Below are positions 1-10,800 of a DNA stretch of 64,000 bases, in pieces. Source of the stretch: Mangrovimonas sp. YM274 (GTDB taxonomy: Bacteria; Bacteroidota; Bacteroidia; Flavobacteriales; Flavobacteriaceae); the NCBI RefSeq assembly GCF_030908385.1, contig NZ_CP133091.1:3219501-3283500 (forward strand), in the 5' to 3' direction. Position numbers and translations under genes: made by a program. The notes beneath the pieces are model-generated. The model was not told the DNA's origin and made no database searches. It saw only the letters and a list, made by a program, of their open reading frames with translations. Every line of letters begins with the position of its first letter. Position 1 is the first letter of the stretch.

Positions 1-453
1 AAAGTTAATTATAGCTTTACAGGTGTTCAAACTCTTGCCGGAATAGAAACTTTTCAAGTAAATTATTTCCAAAATAATGCCGCTTTGGTAGAACCAGGCT
101 TAGATAGAGACTTTACCCTTGCCCTGCAGGACTTAATAATAAATCAGACTAGTTTGAACTTGGTCAACTCTGGTGGCGATTTGGTGTACGAGGGTGAAAT
201 AACCGAATATCGTATTTCTCCAACAACAGCCACATCAGATAACAGAGCTGCACAAAACAGATTAACCATAAGTGTTAATGTTCGTTTTTATGATAGAATT
301 CACCCAGAAGAAGACCTTGAACAACGCTTTTCGTTTTTCTATGATTACCCTGCAGCAGCCCAATTGATCGGAAGTCAAAAAGACACAGCATTTGCAGAAA
401 TTTTTGAAAGGTTGACACAAGACATTTTTAATGCTACATTAGCAAAATGGTAA
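1..453 (+). CDS. lptE: LptE-family LPS assembly lipoprotein, 5' truncated
   Basis: The reading frame is open from base 1, so the N-terminus (signal peptide and lipid-attachment Cys) lies before the window; about 150 codons remain. The visible start YSFTG, followed by TFQVNYFQNNA, matches the N-terminal part of Bacteroidota LptE. The rest is a small alpha/beta domain with the usual VYEGEITEY and NRLTISVNVRFYD strands. In this family LptE plugs the LptD barrel and helps insert lipopolysaccharide into the outer membrane. It sits 13 nt before a TPR protein and secG, an order I know from other flavobacteria. Family assignment is from motif recall, not a search. Confidence 0.8.
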   Translation, partial: KVNYSFTGVQTLAGIETFQVNYFQNNAALVEPGLDRDFTLALQDLIINQTSLNLVNSGGDLVYEGEITEYRISPTTATSDNRAAQNRLTISVNVRFYDRIHPEEDLEQRFSFFYDYPAAAQLIGSQKDTAFAEIFERLTQDIFNATLAKW

Positions 454-466
454 TTTAAATCGGCCC

Positions 467-1450
467 ATGCAACTGCAGGACATTACATATCTACTTCAAC
501 ACCCTCAGGAATTCACTCCAGAACAACTGAATGACATCACTGCTGTAATTAAAGAATATCCTTATTTTCAAGCAGCCCGGGCATTGCATTTAAAAGGGCT
601 TAAACACACGGAAAGCTTTAGATACAACCAAGAGCTAAAAACCACAGCGGCCTATACCACAGACCGCAGTATTCTTTTTGATTACATAACATCTGAAGCT
701 TTTAATCAAAATGAGATTTCACTTCAAATCAAACATAATTCAGAGCACATCAAGCAATTGGATGTCCATGAAGAAAGTGATATTTCAATAAATAAAAGTG
801 TACTAATTGACGATGCTCTTAAGCAGCACATCAAAGACACAGAGGGCGTACTTGACCCTTTCCTATTCGAAGAAAAAAGAAATGGAAAGGACTTTGAAGA
901 TAACCATAGTAATACTTCAGAAGAAAAAGGGTTACCAATTATAGCTATTGACACAGAGAATATTGAGCAAACTCCAGAAGAACAGCTACAAATTGGCAAA
1001 CCTTTAGATTTCGAAAAAAATGAAACCCACTCCTTTTCGGAATGGCTTAAAATAACCAGCTTTAAGCCTATAGAAAGAAACGATTTCGAAGAAGAAAAAG
1101 AAACAACTCCTGAACTCCAAAGCACTCAAGAAGATCCAGAGCCAAAACCCAAATCAAGGCCTATGGATAGCAAATTGGATCTTATTGATAAATTTTTGAG
1201 CAGTAACCCTAAAATTGTCCCTTCAAAAGAGGCTCCCCCTAGTCCTAAGCTTAATACCAGTAAGGATGACAACCAAAATGATGGTTTAATGACCGAAACT
1301 TTGGCCCGAATTTATTTGGAACAAAAAAATTATGACAAGGCAATTCAATCTTATAAAATTTTAAGTTTGAAATATCCAGAAAAAAGTGGTTTCTTTGCAG
1401 ACCAAATTAAAGCAGTTAAAAAATTACAAGAAAATAATACTAAAGAATAA
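467..1450 (+). CDS. TPR-containing hypothetical protein
   Basis: This is a 327-aa soluble protein without a signal peptide or membrane segment. The N-terminal 90 residues are helical, with a pattern (PYFQAARALHLKGLK) common to a flavobacterial family of unknown function. The middle, residues 110-270, is acidic, low in hydrophobic residues and probably disordered. The C-terminus holds at least one clear TPR: ETLARIYLEQKNYDKAIQSY and the following helix. It lies between lptE and secG with gaps of 13 and 5 nt, so it is probably co-transcribed with them. A scaffold role in envelope biogenesis is possible, but nothing in the sequence proves it. Confidence 0.75.
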   Translation: MQLQDITYLLQHPQEFTPEQLNDITAVIKEYPYFQAARALHLKGLKHTESFRYNQELKTTAAYTTDRSILFDYITSEAFNQNEISLQIKHNSEHIKQLDVHEESDISINKSVLIDDALKQHIKDTEGVLDPFLFEEKRNGKDFEDNHSNTSEEKGLPIIAIDTENIEQTPEEQLQIGKPLDFEKNETHSFSEWLKITSFKPIERNDFEEEKETTPELQSTQEDPEPKPKSRPMDSKLDLIDKFLSSNPKIVPSKEAPPSPKLNTSKDDNQNDGLMTETLARIYLEQKNYDKAIQSYKILSLKYPEKSGFFADQIKAVKKLQENNTKE

Positions 1451-1455
1451 GAAGC

Positions 1456-1818
1456 ATGTTTACAATATTTTTAGTCCTTATAGTGCTTATCGCATTTTTG
1501 TTGGTAGTAGTGATTATGGTTCAAAATCCTAAAGGAGGCGGATTATCTTCTTCTTTTGGAGGTGGGGGTACCCAACAATTGGGAGGTGTTAAAAAAACTA
1601 CCGACTTTTTAGACAAAAGTACTTGGGGCCTAGCAACCGTGCTATTGGCACTTATATTATTATCAAATATAGCCATTGGTGGTGGCAATGGAGTTACAGA
1701 ATCCAAAGCTCTTGACAGTGACGCTTCTGTTGAGCAACCAGTTCAAAACACTCCAGCTACTACAACACCAGCAGACACTCAAGAAACTAATGCTGTAAGC
1801 AACGATTCAACAAACTAA
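1456..1818 (+). CDS. secG: Preprotein translocase subunit SecG
   Basis: This 120-aa protein has the SecG plan: a hydrophobic helix at residues 2-23, a cytosolic loop with QNPKGGGLSSSFGG and the TDFLDKSTW segment, and a second helix at about 55-75. A Thr/Ser/Pro-rich tail of about 40 residues follows, longer than in E. coli SecG but usual in Bacteroidota. SecG joins SecYE in the inner membrane and assists SecA-driven export. It follows the TPR gene by 5 nt and ends just before a strong terminator hairpin. Confidence 0.93.
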   Translation: MFTIFLVLIVLIAFLLVVVIMVQNPKGGGLSSSFGGGGTQQLGGVKKTTDFLDKSTWGLATVLLALILLSNIAIGGGNGVTESKALDSDASVEQPVQNTPATTTPADTQETNAVSNDSTN

Positions 1819-1837
1819 TTGAATCTATAAATTCATA

Positions 1838-1870
1838 AAAAAATGCCAACCGCTTCGGTTGGCATTTTTT
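1838..1870. terminator. Intrinsic terminator after secG
   Basis: Perfect hairpin: AATGCCAACCG pairs with CGGTTGGCATT around a CTT loop. It is flanked by an A-run on the left and six T on the right, so it can work in both directions. It separates the lptE-secG unit from groESL. Confidence 0.9.
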
Positions 1871-1875
1871 GTTAC

Positions 1876-1917
1876 TGAAAGTTTGTCAGTCACTTTCAAT
1901 TGGCACATTTTTGGCTT
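1876..1917 (+). promoter_or_regulatory. Sigma-54-like promoter with upstream inverted repeat, before groES
   Basis: TTGGCAC at 1900-1906 followed by TGGCTT at 1912-1917 gives GG (1902-1903), ten bases, then GC (1914-1915). This is the -24/-12 spacing of sigma-54 promoters (TTGGCAC-N5-TTGC) with one mismatch at the -12 element. Directly upstream is an inverted repeat, TGAAAG (1876-1881) and CTTTCA (1893-1898), a possible activator or repressor site. Predicted transcription start is near 1927, about 37 nt before groES. The match is seen directly; its use by sigma-54 is inferred. Confidence 0.5.
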
Positions 1918-1963
1918 CTTCCAATTCAAAACAAGTTTAATTAATCATAAAAATATATTACCA

Positions 1964-2239
1964 ATGGGATTAAACATTAAACCATTAGCAGACAGAGTTC
2001 TTATTGAGCCTGTAGAAGCAGAAACTAAAACAGCTTCAGGAATCATTATCCCTGACACTGCCAAGGAAAAACCTCAAAAAGGAAAAGTTATTGCTGTAGG
2101 TAACGGAACCAAAGACGAACCTATGACTGTACAAGTTGGTGAGATGGTACTTTACGGAAAATACGCCGGTACTGAGCTAAAATTGGAAGGTAAAGATTAT
2201 TTGATTATGAGAGAAAGTGACATTCTTGCAATTGTCTAA
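1964..2239 (+). CDS. groS: Co-chaperonin GroES
   Basis: 91-aa GroES, normally seven copies capping the GroEL ring. It begins with the canonical N-terminus [12 protein letters not shown]. The mobile loop ([12 protein letters not shown]) and the C-terminal [15 protein letters not shown] are present. An in-frame ATG exists upstream at 1859, but it lies inside the secG terminator and ahead of the predicted promoter, so 1964 is the real start. groEL follows after 83 nt. Confidence 0.95.
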   Translation: MGLNIKPLADRVLIEPVEAETKTASGIIIPDTAKEKPQKGKVIAVGNGTKDEPMTVQVGEMVLYGKYAGTELKLEGKDYLIMRESDILAIV

Positions 2240-2304
2240 CTCCCATACAAACCCTACCAATAAAGCTCTCAATGAGTTTAACGTTTAAAAATATTTCAAT
2301 TTAA

Positions 2305-3954
<1,650 letters not shown>

Positions 3955-3968
3955 TATACACATCAAAT

Positions 3969-4011
3969 AAAACAAAAAAGCCGAAGACGTTGTCTTCGGC
4001 TTTTTTGTTTT
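3969..4011. terminator. Bidirectional terminator between groEL and the minus-strand unit
   Basis: AAACAAAAAAGCCGAAGA pairs with TCTTCGGCTTTTTTGTTT around a short loop. T-runs occur on both strands, so the hairpin can end both groEL (plus) and the ATP-grasp gene (minus, stop at 4016). Confidence 0.93.
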
Positions 4012-4015
4012 ATCA

Positions 4016-5047
4016 TTACCTTACTTCTTCTAAAATACCTCGATACAAGGGATGCTTTAAATAGCCACCATAGGCTATATCTGCCATAAAAATAGAAGGA
4101 TACTCATTAGCTTCTATAATAACTGGGCCATTCTTGGAAATTGCAATATCCCAGCCAATATAGCGATCAGGCAAACACTTAACAGCCCGAATAACTAAAT
4201 CTTTAACCTCCTCAAAAAAAGGAATTGTATACCCCTTAAATACAAAACCAGAATCAGGATGCTCCTTATATTCAGCTCCTCCATACTCCATATATTGATG
4301 TCCTACCTCCCTTAAGGTCCCTTTTTCCAGATCTATCCCAACATAAAAGCCACCGGCATGGGCATTATCCACAAAACCACTCCCCACTCCAAAGCGCATA
4401 AAAGCGGATAATATGTGAATTTGATTCTGTTTATCAATAAAGGTTTCCACCCTAATCGTATTCACACAATTGGGATGAATTTTATTTACTTCCTCATGCT
4501 GCACTACTACTTCTTCATGAATGCAACAATTCTTTAAAAGAAACTCCTTATTGTTACTCAAATCTTCTTCCAAGGTATCTTTTGAAATTCTATAACACCC
4601 TGTTCCTCCATAAAGAGAAATTGGCTTAAGGAAAAGTACTGATTGCCCAGAATCCTTAAAAACCATCTTAAAAAACTCCATTAACCCCTTCAAATTTTCT
4701 ACACTATGAAGTTGTTTTTTATAAAAAAAATGGGATTCAAAATTATGACTAACCAGGCCTGGAACTGGCAAATCGTTTTGTTTACAAAACAGTGAAAAAT
4801 TTAACTTATTAGATATTATCGTCAAATACTCCTCTTTGTGGAATGTGTCCCTATATTTTATTCTATTGGCCTCCTTAGTGCCAATATAGTCTTGATAATT
4901 GACTACATTTTTTCGATATAAGTATTTAAAATAGTAAAACGGAATTTCCCGTTTTTGGAAAAGTAGTACGGTACATTCTTTAATTATCTTTAAAGGGGGC
5001 TTTTTGTTTTTATCTTTTAAGAATACAGCCAATCGATTTTGCTTCAT
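4016..5047 (-). CDS. Sugar-transfer-associated ATP-grasp protein
   Basis: 343 aa, cytosolic. The ATP-grasp fold is seen in FLKPISLYGGTG (lysine K141 and glycine-rich loop, about 138-150), the EEVVVQHE strand near 178-185, and the metal-binding end WDIAISKNGPVIIEANEYP (D300, E312, N314). This matches the family often found in capsule and exopolysaccharide clusters (PF14397 type). Such enzymes join a carboxylate to an amine or other nucleophile via an acyl-phosphate, but the substrate is unknown here. It is last in a unit of four genes, 22 nt after the adenylating ligase, which suggests the two act in sequence. Confidence 0.75.
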   Translation of the reverse strand: MKQNRLAVFLKDKNKKPPLKIIKECTVLLFQKREIPFYYFKYLYRKNVVNYQDYIGTKEANRIKYRDTFHKEEYLTIISNKLNFSLFCKQNDLPVPGLVSHNFESHFFYKKQLHSVENLKGLMEFFKMVFKDSGQSVLFLKPISLYGGTGCYRISKDTLEEDLSNNKEFLLKNCCIHEEVVVQHEEVNKIHPNCVNTIRVETFIDKQNQIHILSAFMRFGVGSGFVDNAHAGGFYVGIDLEKGTLREVGHQYMEYGGAEYKEHPDSGFVFKGYTIPFFEEVKDLVIRAVKCLPDRYIGWDIAISKNGPVIIEANEYPSIFMADIAYGGYLKHPLYRGILEEVR

Positions 5048-5069
5048 GCTAACAATTTTTCTTAGGTTG

Positions 5070-6407
5070 TTAAATAGTTGCCATTCCTTTATCCCTTCCT
5101 GATTTCTTACTTTTGTTTACTACAAATTTTCTTTTTCCAGAGGACAGTAATGGTATTTCATTAACATATTCAAACTCAATCTCTGAATCTGCTCCCAACA
5201 ACTTTAAGAATTCCTCTTTAATATCTTCCTCAGAATTAAAGGCCTTATCCACATTTAATTTAAACAAATATTTTTTATCCCCCTCCTGAATAAATTGATA
5301 CTGTTTTATATGAGGATACTTTAAGATATTATAAACAGCATAAGAAGAAATAAAATTACCGTTAGAGTCGTAAATCATATCCATTTTTCGCCCCTCGATC
5401 TTCATTAACACAGGATATTCATTATGAGTTTCGTCTTCATAATCCATCATCCCAATATCCCCAGTATCATAACGAATCATTGGCATACATTCATTAAATA
5501 AATCCGTCACTACGATTCTACCTAGCTCACCTCTTTCAACAGGTTCCGTACTGTTCAATTTTAAAATTTCCACATAATAACTGGCCCAATTAATGTAAAA
5601 TCTGTTGCTATCGCCCAACAATTGTTGGGCGATAATTCCATTTTCTACATTGGAGTATCGAGAAACAACCTTTACCCCAAAATAGTTTTCGATAACTTCC
5701 TTCGTTTCTTGATTTAATTTTTCCCCTACAGCAATTATAGATTGTACTCCGCAGTCATTGGAAACTTCCTTACCCGATTTCAAAATGTAATCCCGTATCT
5801 CGTCCAATGCAGAGGCATAGGATACTATTCCTTTCCGTGAACTGTTACTTTCAATTTCATGCAACAGACCTTTAATGTCATTTTGAGTTAACTTAGAAAC
5901 GGGATGCATATAAATATGTCGTTTCCAAGCTTCGAATGGGGATTTGCTGTTGTATTGGTCCCAGTGCCTTATGTAAAACAATTTATCACCAACATTAAAC
6001 CCTGCTTGCTCTGCGAAGTAAATAACATCTGCTGTGTTCCTGTACTTTTTGTTTAGGTTTTGATACACTTTAAACGGGGTGCCGGTAGAACCACTTGTAT
6101 AGGCCGAAAAATTTTCCTGATCCAGGTACTTTACTGATTTAAAATCATCGTAATAATTAACAATGATGTTTTTATCAATAATTGGAAAATCTGAGAGGTC
6201 TTTAAAACCTTTATACGAACTATAAAATTGTGTAGAAGATACAGCGTGCTTCAAAATAGCGTCTAAATTCTCCTTTTGCTTTTGCCTTGAGTTTATGGAA
6301 TTGAGATTGCTCAAAATCTCTTTAACCTCTGTATATTGATTTTTTATATGCTTGCCTTTTAAAAAGTCAACACACCAAAACACTTTTCTCCTAAACAGTT
6401 CTAACAT
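5070..6407 (-). CDS. CapK / phenylacetate-CoA-ligase-like adenylating enzyme
   Basis: 445 aa, no signal peptide. The AMP-binding loop AYTSGSTGTPFKVYQN lies at about 102-117. Further core motifs are RYSNVENG (about 240-250), RYDTGDIG and GRKMDMI. A C-terminal lysine-rich segment (LLSSGKRKFV) holds the usual catalytic Lys. The family activates aryl or acyl carboxylates as adenylates and appears in capsule loci as CapK. No CoA-dependent pathway or carrier protein lies nearby, so the acceptor is unknown. It sits 49 nt after the tyrosinase and 22 nt before the ATP-grasp gene. Confidence 0.75.
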   Translation of the reverse strand: MLELFRRKVFWCVDFLKGKHIKNQYTEVKEILSNLNSINSRQKQKENLDAILKHAVSSTQFYSSYKGFKDLSDFPIIDKNIIVNYYDDFKSVKYLDQENFSAYTSGSTGTPFKVYQNLNKKYRNTADVIYFAEQAGFNVGDKLFYIRHWDQYNSKSPFEAWKRHIYMHPVSKLTQNDIKGLLHEIESNSSRKGIVSYASALDEIRDYILKSGKEVSNDCGVQSIIAVGEKLNQETKEVIENYFGVKVVSRYSNVENGIIAQQLLGDSNRFYINWASYYVEILKLNSTEPVERGELGRIVVTDLFNECMPMIRYDTGDIGMMDYEDETHNEYPVLMKIEGRKMDMIYDSNGNFISSYAVYNILKYPHIKQYQFIQEGDKKYLFKLNVDKAFNSEEDIKEEFLKLLGADSEIEFEYVNEIPLLSSGKRKFVVNKSKKSGRDKGMATI

Positions 6408-6456
6408 CCCCCTAAAATTTAATTTCCTGTAAAAACCTAGTCACTCCAAACTGAAA

Positions 6457-7848
6457 TCACTCCTTGACAATTTTTTTCCTTAACACCAATCTGTTGCCAT
6501 TTAAAATCTCTATTATATAAACACCTCCAAGCAAATAATTTAAATCCTCCAGTTGATATTGGTTAGTCTCGTCAAAATATTTTTGCAACACAATACGTCC
6601 AGAAATGTCATATATCACAACCTCATCCATACCTTGTCTATTCGATTCTTCAATTTTTAGATCTAAAAATGTATCGAAAGGATTCGGCGAAACTGAAATG
6701 GCAGCTTCAAAATTTGGATCGGTTGGGTTATAGGCATTCTTATCTAAAATAGCGGGGTCATATTCAAACGGATTTGGATTATTGATTCTGGAAGCTAACA
6801 AACTTGTATTGTCCAACCTTGACGCTTGATTTCCCGTATCAATCCTCGCTACAAAAGAACTCCCCGATTGCGCCGTAAAACCAGGCAATAGATTTATTTC
6901 ATTTATGGAGGTTACCTGACAATTGGTATTGGAAGGCACTACAAAGTTATCTCCAACATCTATAATGAATTGATAGTAGAAATTTTCTATGCTATGATGA
7001 GAATTGGACACTGTATAATCTGAGAGACTGGCTAATTGGTTTTCTGCATAAAAAACGCCCAACACATTACTATCTGTAATATCATCTGGGTCTACCAAAG
7101 GCAATACTTCCCCATTAAAGACATAGGTGCCATCATAACGAATCATGGATGTAATGATATGCGAAGATCCTCCAGGATTAGCAGTTTCCCAATCATCCCA
7201 TAATTTATCAATAAAAGTATGATGCAGGTAAAATATAGGATCTCTTGGCGATAAAGTTGTTGGCATAGCCCCTCCTACCCATCTATGGGCACCGGCATGC
7301 ACACGCCCCCTTTCCATTGAGTTAGCATACTCCAAAAAATCCTGTACCGCTTGTACTGTAGAGACTTCTTGAGGGGTAGGCAATAAATTTATATCATTAT
7401 CCTCATAAGTACGATTCAATAACCAAGCAGCATCAAATGACCCCATAAAATCTTCATCCCATACAGGAGAAAATATAGATTGATCTTCGGAGGAATCCCA
7501 CCAAGGAATACTTATATCCGGGTTTAATTCCTGCATGGCCTGTTCCATTTCAAACATTTGATATCTATGCCAAGCAAAGAAAATTTGACGTTCCGGTTCA
7601 TCAGGAAGATTAAAATGAATATCCAGTTGAGTAGGATCTGAAGCACTATCAAAATTGAAAAAATCCGAATGAAACTGAGCCAAATCTGCTACTAGATCAG
7701 GGCCATTACGAAGTTCGTAAAACGCATTTACTAATTCATCTCTTTCGTACTGCGTCATTTCTTGATAGTTTTTACGAATACTTTGGCTCCAAGAACTCTG
7801 GAACACTAAGCACCATAAAATTAATGATATTTTCAATCGAACACTCAT
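6457..7848 (-). CDS. Secreted tyrosinase-family copper oxidase with T9SS sorting domain
   Basis: 463 aa. A signal peptide (about residues 1-21) is followed by a tyrosinase core. CuA ligand candidates are H60, H78 and H94 (FAWHRYQMFEME). CuB candidates are H184 and H188 (RVHAGAHRW) and H209/H210 (FYLHHTFIDKLW). WWDSSED and PRDPIFY fit the fold. After residue 300 a Bacteroidota spacer (INEINLLPGFTAQSG) leads to a type-A T9SS C-terminal domain of about 75 residues (SVSPNPFDTFLDL to the terminal LRKKIVKE). The enzyme should oxidise phenols or tyrosine to o-quinones outside the cell. It starts 8 nt after the FN3-repeat gene. The natural substrate is not shown. Confidence 0.88.
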   Translation of the reverse strand: MSVRLKISLILWCLVFQSSWSQSIRKNYQEMTQYERDELVNAFYELRNGPDLVADLAQFHSDFFNFDSASDPTQLDIHFNLPDEPERQIFFAWHRYQMFEMEQAMQELNPDISIPWWDSSEDQSIFSPVWDEDFMGSFDAAWLLNRTYEDNDINLLPTPQEVSTVQAVQDFLEYANSMERGRVHAGAHRWVGGAMPTTLSPRDPIFYLHHTFIDKLWDDWETANPGGSSHIITSMIRYDGTYVFNGEVLPLVDPDDITDSNVLGVFYAENQLASLSDYTVSNSHHSIENFYYQFIIDVGDNFVVPSNTNCQVTSINEINLLPGFTAQSGSSFVARIDTGNQASRLDNTSLLASRINNPNPFEYDPAILDKNAYNPTDPNFEAAISVSPNPFDTFLDLKIEESNRQGMDEVVIYDISGRIVLQKYFDETNQYQLEDLNYLLGGVYIIEILNGNRLVLRKKIVKE

Positions 7849-7856
7849 GTAAAACG

Positions 7857-10800
7857 TTAATTTTCAAACCTTTTAACAGTTTTCTCCAATTCTTGAATTC
7901 TTTTCTCCTGTTGAATAATATAAAGTGTCAATTCTTCAATTTTCTGTAACAGAATAGCATTCATTTCTCCCAAACCAATTCCTTGTTGCTCAACTTCACT
8001 TGCACTTGGTACATTTATCAAATGGCCGTTCTCCTCTATATGTGTTTCAACCTCTAAAAGGGAAGGCAAACGGTACGAACTATCAAAAACATAATCTGGC
8101 CATGACGCTTGTAAGGCAACCCTAACTTCTTCTGCTATCATATTACCAGCCACAGCTAACCTATAACCTTGAGTATTGGTGGTTCCAATTCCAATATTTC
8201 TGGTAGCAAACAAATCTCTACCAGTCCAATCTACCGTATCCAGATTAGCATTTATGGATGTATAATCAACAATCCCTGAAGTAGTAGTAACATTCAATAC
8301 CGTGCTTGGATTTGAACTATTATCTGCAGCATCAATAGCCGCTACTGAAAAACCATAGGAGGTTTCAGCTGTCAAACCCGTTACTACAAAGGTTATCACT
8401 CCAGCACTAAAACCTATACTTTGCCCGTCTTGAAAAATTTCATAATCCACAACACCAACATTATCTGTAGACGCTCCCCAATTCAATATTAACGCTGTAT
8501 CCGTAACATTGGTAGCTAAAAGGCCTGTTGGCACACTTGGCGCCTCCGTATCTGGCGGAACCAAAGTGGTAACCTGTAACACTGCGCTTTGATTAGATAC
8601 ATTATCAGAAGCATCTATGGCCGTAAGGTTAAAATTATAAGTTGTGTTTCCACTAAGCCCTGAGACATTAAAAGTTAGAGCCCCAGCACTAAAGCCAATA
8701 CTTTGTCCGTTTTGAAACACTTCATAATCCACAACGCCAACATTATCTGTTGAAGCCTCCCAATTCAAGGTTAATCCTGTATCGGAGACATTTGTTGCCG
8801 ACAATCCGGTTGGAATACTTGGTGCCTCCGTATCTGGTGGACTTAAGGTGGTTACCTGTAAAATGGCACTTTGGTTGGAAGCATTATCAGAAGCATCAAT
8901 GGCACTCACAGTAAAGTCATAGGTCGTTTCTGGTGTTAGCCCAATAATCCCAAAACTCAACGCTCCTTCACTCAGCCCGATACTTACCCCATTCTGGAAT
9001 ACTTCATAGTCTACAACACCAACATTATCTGTCGAAGCCAGCCAATTTAAGGTTAACCCTGTATCGGAGACATTGGTTGCCGACAATCCGGTTGGAATGG
9101 TTGGTGCCTCTGTATCCGGAGGACTTAAGGTATTCACCTGTAAAATGGGACTTTGGTTGGAAGCATTATCCGAAGCATCAATGGCACTCACAGTAAAGTC
9201 ATAAGTCGTTTCTGGTGTTAGCCCAGTAATCCCAAAACTCAACGCTCCCTCACTCAGCCCGATACTTACCCCATCCTGGAATACTTCATAGTCTACAACT
9301 CCAACATTATCTGTCGAAGCCAGCCAATTTAAGGTTAACCCTGTATCGGAGACATTGGTTGCCGACAATCCGGTTGGAATACTTGGTGCCTCCGTATCTG
9401 GTGGACTTAAGGTGGTTACCTGTAAAATGGCACTTTGGTTGGAAGCATTATCCGAAGCATCAATGGCACTCATAGTAAAGTCATAGGTCGTTTCTGGTGT
9501 TAGACCAATAATCCCAAAACTCAACGCTCCTTCACTCAGCCCGATACTTACCCCATCCTGGAATACTTCATAATCTACAACACCAACATTATCCGTAGAT
9601 GCTTCCCAATTCAAGGTTACCCCTGTATCGGAGACATTTGTTGCCGACAATCCGGTTGGAATACTTGGTGCCTCCGTATCTGGTGGACTTAAGGTGGTTA
9701 CCTGTAAAATGGCACTTTGGTTGGAAGCATTATCCGAAGCATCAATGGCACTCACAGTAAAGTCATAGGTCGTTTCTGGTGTTAGCCCAATAATCCCAAA
9801 ACTTAACGCTCCTTCACTCAGCCCGATACTTACCCCATCCTGGAATACTTCATAGTCTACAACACCAACATTATCTGTTGAAGCCTCCCAATTCAAGGTT
9901 ACCCCTGTATCCGAAACATTGGTTGCCGACAGTCCGGTTGGAATGCTTGGTGCTTCTATATCTGGAGCATTTAAGGTGGTTACTGGTAAAGCTGTACTTT
10001 GAGCCGAAACATTACTTGCGGCATCCACAGCACTTACTGTAAAACTGTAAGTTGTATCCGAAGACAGTCCTGTGACCCCCAACGTGAGAGCTCCACCACT
10101 TGTTCCGATTAAATTCCCATCTTGAAATATCTGATAGTCTACAACTCCAACATTATCAGTGGAAGCCTGCCAATTAAGAGTAGCTCCCGTTTGAGTTATG
10201 TTTGTAGCGTTCAACCCCAAAGGTACACTTGGTGCTTCCTCATCTGGAGGCGGCGTCAGAGTAGTGACCTCCAAAGCTGTACTTGGCAATGAAACATTAG
10301 TGGCGGCATCCAAAGCTGTCACCGTAAAATTATAAGTGGTCGCTGCCGTCAGTCCCGTTATATCAAAAGTCAGAGTACCTCCACTGAAACCAAGGCTGTT
10401 GCCATCTTGAAACACTTCATAATCCACAACGCCCACATTGTCTGTAGAAGCCAACCAATTTAGGATAAAGCCTGTTTCGGTAAGGTTTGTAGCATTCAAT
10501 CCCGTAGGTGCGGATGGCGCTTCGGTGTCGGGAGGTGTCAGAGTAGTGACCTCCAACGCTGTACTTGGCAATGAAACATTAGTCGCGGCATCCAAAGCCG
10601 TCACCGTAAAATTATAGGAAGTCGCTGCCGTCAGTCCCGTTATATCAAAAGTCAGAGCACCTCCACTGAAACCAAGGCTGTTGCCATCTTGGAACACTTC
10701 ATAATCCACAACATCCACATTGTCTGTGGAAGCCAACCAATTTAGAGTTACTCCCGTTTCGGTAAGATTTATAGCATTCAATCCCGTAGGTACGGATGGC

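Noticed and set aside
1859-1963. N-terminal extension of GroES
   Set aside because: It would start inside the secG terminator and cover the predicted promoter; conserved GroES begins at 1964.
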